The translations under genes and the position numbers were made by a program. Shown piece by piece: positions 59,601-64,000 of a DNA stretch of 64,000 nucleotides. The notes under the pieces are model-generated. The model searched no databases and was not told where the DNA came from. It saw only the letters and a list, made by a program, of their open reading frames with translations. Positions within the stretch are counted from its first letter, which is position 1. Each line of letters begins with the position of its first letter. The stretch is taken from positions 73,530,709 through 73,594,708 of the forward strand of contig CM040424.1 of assembly GCA_022702705.1 (NCBI GenBank). Reading direction: 5' to 3'. The DNA is from Papilionanthe hookeriana x Papilionanthe teres (Eukaryota > Streptophyta > Magnoliopsida > Asparagales > Orchidaceae).

Positions 59601-62600
59601 CCATAAAATTATTAATTTATGTTCCTAAAATTTTAGTTCATCTCAATGTGGCTCAAACAACCCAAAAACCCATGACGTAATGTTCTGGGATTGCTGAAAA
59701 AATGACATGATGTGTCACTGTCTGGGCAACGCACCAACGCCATCTTATAATTTGGACAAATTCTATCATCTCGACCATCAAATCATGACTTTTATGTTCT
59801 TGGGCTTTAGTGCATTTTGTCGTTTCTTAAACATACCAAACATGCACAACGTCATGTTTCGAGATTGCCAAAAAATGAAATGAAGTGTGACAACATCATT
59901 CCACATATCGTGCTGCATATTTTTTAGGTCCCCATAGTTTTGTATTGGCTAATACTACATGTCATCTAACATTATACTTCGTAACATGCCACTTTACCGG
60001 TTTTGTTGGCTTGAAAAATACTCGTTGGGCTGGCGCTGTCCGTTTTTGACATTCAACCCTTGTATTTGAACCAAAGCAGTGGATTATACATCACCGCCGG
60101 AGTAAGGCACCTGCAACTGGTTAGAATTTAGTTGAATTACATCATCTCGACCCTCAAATCATGACTTATATGTTTCTTGGATTTTAGTGCATCCCGACTA
60201 AGCATAAATAGCTCGAAGGTGCACAACATAACTTTCTGAGATTGCCAAAAAAAATGGCATGACGTGTTAGAACATCATTCCACATTTAATGTTGCACCAT
60301 TTTTTGGTGCCTCATATTTTTTATTACCTAATATTACATGTCTTATAACATTATACCAGATAATAGGCCATTTTGCGGGCAACAATGGCTTAAAAAATGC
60401 CCTGGCAAGCCGATAGTGTCCATTTTTGACGTGGAACCCCATTTTTTGAACTGAGATGATGGATTATACAATCATCAAGGCAACGATTTGTTGAGACAAC
60501 ACAATGATGACTGCTGGGAATTTTGGAAAGTTCTATCATCTCAGCCTTCAAAACATGAAATTTATGTTTCTAGTGTGTTAATCCGTTAAAACACGACTCA
60601 AACAGCCTGTAAGTTCATGACATAATGTTCCAAGATTGCCAAAAATGGCATGATGTATCACAATGTCTTTCCATATATCGTGTTACACCATTTTCTAGCA
60701 CCCTATATTTTTTACAATTGAATATTACATGTTTTATGACATTAAACCACATAACATATCATCTCAAAAACTATGGTTCCTAGAAAAATGCATTGGTGGG
60801 CCGATGGAGTCCATTTTTTTATGTCCCCATTTTCTGAATCGTAGCGTTGGACTGTATATCACCGTTGGGACAATACACTAGTTCCCTCTTGGAATTTGGT
60901 CAAATTCCATCATCGCGGACCTCAAACCATGAATTTTTTTTTTTAGACTTTTAGTGCATCATGACATGGCTTAAACGTACCTAAAAGTACACAGCATAAC
61001 CTTTCAAGATTGCCATAGAATGACATGATATTTCACAACATCATTTCACATATTATGTTTCACCATTTTTCGTTCCCCATATTTTTGTATCTCCTAACAT
61101 TACATGTCCTCTGACATTATATCTCAATATGGGCCATTTCACATGGTGCGATGGCCTGAAAAACTTCCCATCGGGTTAAAGTTATCTGTTTTTTTTTACG
61201 TGTAACCCCACTTTTTGAACCAAAAAATGTGGACTGTACATCACTGTCGGGGTAACGCACCGGAACCCTCTTAGAATTTTGTCAAATTCCATCATCTTAG
61301 CCCTTAAATCATGATCTTTATGTTTCTAAAGTTTAGGTGCATCTAGACCTGGCTCAAACAGCTCGATAGTGCATGCTGTAACGTTACGAGATTGCTGAAA
61401 AAATGACATGACATGTCAAACATCATTCCTCTTATTGTGCTGCACCATTTTCTGGGGCCTCATATTTTTGTATCATCTAATATACATGTCCTCCAACATT
61501 TTATCTTATAACAAGTCATTTCAAGTGCAAAGATGGCTTAAGAAATACCCTATTGAGCCAATTGTTTCCCTTTTTGACGTACAACCTCATTTTTGAACCG
61601 AAATGGTGCATTATACGTCACCGCTGGTGCAACCATCGACACTTGCTTGGAATTTAGCCAAATTCACTTCGGACCTTAGTGAAGACTATTATGTTTCTAG
61701 AGTTTTATTTGATTCTTACATGGCTAAAACGACCTGAAAGTGAATGATTTAATGTTTCGAGATTGTCAAAAAATGACATGATATCACAACATTGTTTCTC
61801 ATGTCATGTTGCACAATTTTCTGGCACCCCAAATTATTTTATCAAGTAATCTTAAATTTCCTCTAATTTTATACCTAATAACGGGCCAATGGAAGAGTTG
61901 TGGTGTCCCGAAAAAAGCATCGATGAGCTGATGGTGTATGTTTTTGACATGCAACCTCATTTTGAACCGAAACGGTAGACTATACATCACCGAAAGAGCA
62001 ACGCACTGGAGCCCGCTTGAAATTTTGCAAAATTCCATCATCTCCTCCCTAAAATCTTGAATTTTATGTTTCAAAGGTTTTAGTAGATTTTGACATCATT
62101 CAAACAGCTTGAAAGTGAATGCGTAACATTTTGAGATTGCCAAAAAATGACATGATGTGTCACAAAATCATTCCATATATCGTGTTGCACCCTTTTCTTG
62201 CGCCACATATTTTTGTATCGTTTAGTAATACTTTCCCTCTAACATTATACCTTAAGACATGCCATTTCATGAGCTACAGTGGCTCGAAAAAATGCCTGAC
62301 AGGCAGATGTTTTATGTTATTTACATCAACAACATTTAATGAACCAAAACGGTGGACTACACATCACTATTTGGGCAACACAGCAGCGCCAGCTTGGAAT
62401 TTGGAAAATTTCCATCATCTCAGGCCTCAAATCAGTTTTAGTGCATTTTTATGTGGCTCAAACAACCTTAAAGTGAACTACGTACCATTCTGAGATCATT
62501 GAATAAATGAAATGATGTGTCACAACATCATTCCACATATCCTGTTGCATCATTTTTTTTCACCCCATATTTTTGTATCGCTTAATATTACACATCCTCT

Positions 62601-62944
62601 ATTATTTTACCTCTAAATAAGTCAGTTCATGGGGTACGACAGCCTAAATAAATGCTCCGATAAGCCGATAATGGCCATTTTTTATGTCAGAACCGCTTAT
62701 TAAACTGAAATGGTGGACTATACATCATTGTCTGGGCAATGCACCAGCGCTCGCCTATAAATTGGCCAAATTCAATTATCTCGGTCATCAAATCATGATT
62801 TTTATGTTTCTTAAGTTTTTGTGAATTCTTTCATTACTTAAATAGACAGAACGTGCACAACGTCACGCTTTGAGATTGTCAAAAAATGACATGACATGTC
62901 ACAACATCATTCCACATATCGTGCTACATATTTTTCTGGTGCCC
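53639..62944 (+). repeat. Satellite array, plus orientation, second block
   Basis: The monomer is the same as in the first block but with different variant types. One type has a 14-20-bp extension (GATTATACAATCATCAAGGCAA near 56,027, 58,631, 59,363 and 60,462). Another replaces GTGGCTCAAACAGCC by TTTCTTAAACAGAC (58,007 and 59,821). Landmark sets recur at 2.6-, 1.8- and 3.0-kb spacing. Several truncated monomers lie at 59,280-59,720. The array ends in mid-monomer at 62,944, against an LTR. Long open frames here (58,835-59,212 and 62,119-62,493) are translations of satellite. Confidence 0.9.
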
Positions 62945-63119
62945 TGATCACAGAAAAATGTGTTAAGAAATTCATACCTATTTTTTATGAAATTGCACTT
63001 TAAGAAAGGTATTTTCTTTATTTGATTGCAGGAATGAAGATTTATAAGTGATAAAAGCAAAAATCATGAAATGGAGCGAATTTGGATCAAAAAAAGGAAG
63101 AAATTCATGCAAAATTAAC

Positions 63120-63300
63120 TAAGCCGCTGATGGCGAGATCGAGCCTACCGACGGCGAGATCATGAGGAGAATTTTTTAAGGATTTATAACTACTTCGCCG
63201 ACAGCCAGCCCGAGCCCGCCGACGGCGAGATCGCACGGTTTGGAGGCCTTCTAGAAGCCCCGCCGACGGTGAGGTCGTTTCTCGCCGACGGTGAGATTTG
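63120..63300 (+). repeat. GC-rich CGCCGACGGCGAGA repeat in LTR D
   Basis: Five or six imperfect copies of C(C/G)GACGGCGAGATC occur near 63,129, 63,147, 63,216, 63,261 and 63,285, separated by AT-rich sequence. Confidence 0.8.
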
Positions 63301-63376
63301 TCAAAATACCAGATACATTGAACCTGGACGCTTTTTGAAGAGGTGCTTAAGTACCCCTTGGACCTTTGTCTACCTC

Positions 63377-63384
63377 TATAAATA
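63377..63384 (+). promoter_or_regulatory. TATA box of LTR D
   Basis: TATAAATA followed by GAGG, with a GTCTACC word upstream. It lies 432 bp into the LTR and would start the R region about 30 bp downstream. Confidence 0.6.
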
Positions 63385-64000
63385 GAGGATGAATTTTAGT
63401 ATATTGTGTGTCATTTGTGTGTCTATTTGGTGTCTATTTTAGGAGTCTTAGAGTATTCGATTAGTGTGCTTTAGAGTCTAAGTTCAAGATTATTGTGAGT
63501 AAGTGTAAGTAGTGAGTTAAGAAGTGTGCTGTACTAGAAGGAAAAGTCAAAGGAACTTCAAGGAGTCTGCTTGGGGAGGAAATTGAGATAAGTATCTTTG
63601 TTTATTGTTGTTAACTTTAAATGAAATCCATGCTTTGTTTAATTCCCATGCATTCTGAGTAGTTTTCTTAGTCTTTCTCCTTGCTTATGAAATTATGTGA
63701 ATTGATGAAATTAAATAGAAATGTCTAAAATATTAAAATAACTTGTGATAATTTTTACTTAAAACTTAATTTACTTTTCAATTTGGCCCATTAATTTGTT
63801 AAAATATGTTGAATTATCAACTATAGTAAAGATTACATCCAATATTAAGGGAAGTCAAAAACCTTGGAAGGAGGGTGCAAATAAATAGGGAAATATTATT
63901 TATCCGGCGTAGAATTGGACATTTTAGTGTGACAGACTAAAATATTCAATTCGGTCCTATTGATTGAGAGCCGAAGTGTAGATGTTAGCCCTCGAGTGAG

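Larger units (their letters stand above)
62945..64000 (+). mobile_element. Athila-type LTR D, 5' part, runs off the window
   Basis: The LTR starts TGATCACAGAAAAATGTG directly after satellite sequence. It has AAATTGCACTTTAAGAAAGG (62,991), a GC-rich tandem block (63,120-63,300), a TATA box (63,377) and the core GTGCAAATAAATAGGG (63,877), in the same order as the LTRs of A and C. No PPT precedes it, so it is either the 5' LTR of a plus-strand element or a solo LTR inserted in the satellite. Confidence 0.8.

Noticed and set aside
38867..62944. CRISPR-like or rDNA-spacer array
   Set aside because: There is no repeat-spacer alternation and no rRNA sequence. Monomers abut directly and vary throughout.

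Overview
The window looks like nuclear DNA from a gene-poor, repeat-rich, probably pericentromeric part of a large angiosperm genome. The evidence is very AT-rich non-coding sequence, plant-type Ty3/gypsy retrotransposons of the Athila lineage, and about 24 kb of satellite DNA. The species cannot be told from the sequence. I found no intact host gene, rRNA, tRNA or CRISPR. Every coding stretch I can recognise belongs to a decayed LTR retrotransposon.

Layout. Positions 1-13,290 are non-coding. Two LTR-like starts (TGTTGACCTCA) point away from each other at 3,494 (minus strand) and 5,930 (plus strand). Between them lies a 2.4-kb mosaic of four short minisatellites. A long LTR-like sequence from 5,930 to about 13,290 has a second, 5'-truncated copy at about 16,290-20,570 and a partial third copy at 15,060-15,856. 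An Athila-type LTR fragment lies at 15,857-16,265.

Positions 20,571-29,469 hold Athila-like element A on the minus strand. Read from its 5' LTR (29,469) it has LTR, PBS, gag, then a foreign gag fragment in place of the protease, then RT, RNase H, integrase, the conserved post-pol motif, and a tail with a TATA-like promoter. All its genes are broken. Element A is inserted in the gag gene of a second Ty3/gypsy element, B (29,470-32,740, minus). The 5' part of B is also the foreign piece inside A. This gives a direct duplication of about 1.63 kb (25,258-26,880 and 31,711-33,350) in which Athila gag joins B sequence at the same point in both copies.

At about 33,350-33,372 the strand switches. 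Element C (plus strand) starts in mid-gag, keeps the gag C-terminus and a protease with a damaged active site, has lost almost all of RT, RNase H and integrase, and runs through a 3' untranslated region and PPT into an LTR (37,002-38,788). That LTR is followed by a PBS and leader, so it also has the context of a 5' LTR.

From 38,867 to 62,944 there is a diverged tandem satellite with monomers of about 375-380 bp (roughly 60 copies). Its first 13 kb are two copies of a higher-order unit of about 6.95 kb, each carrying the same 450-bp non-satellite insert. A block of about 1.45 kb (52,193-53,638) is inverted. The rest has a different higher-order organisation with landmark spacings near 2.6, 1.8 and 3.0 kb. 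The array ends where another Athila-type LTR begins (62,945), which runs off the window.

The genes do not work together as a living system. The window records nested insertion, element chimerism, LTR-sharing tandem elements and satellite amplification.
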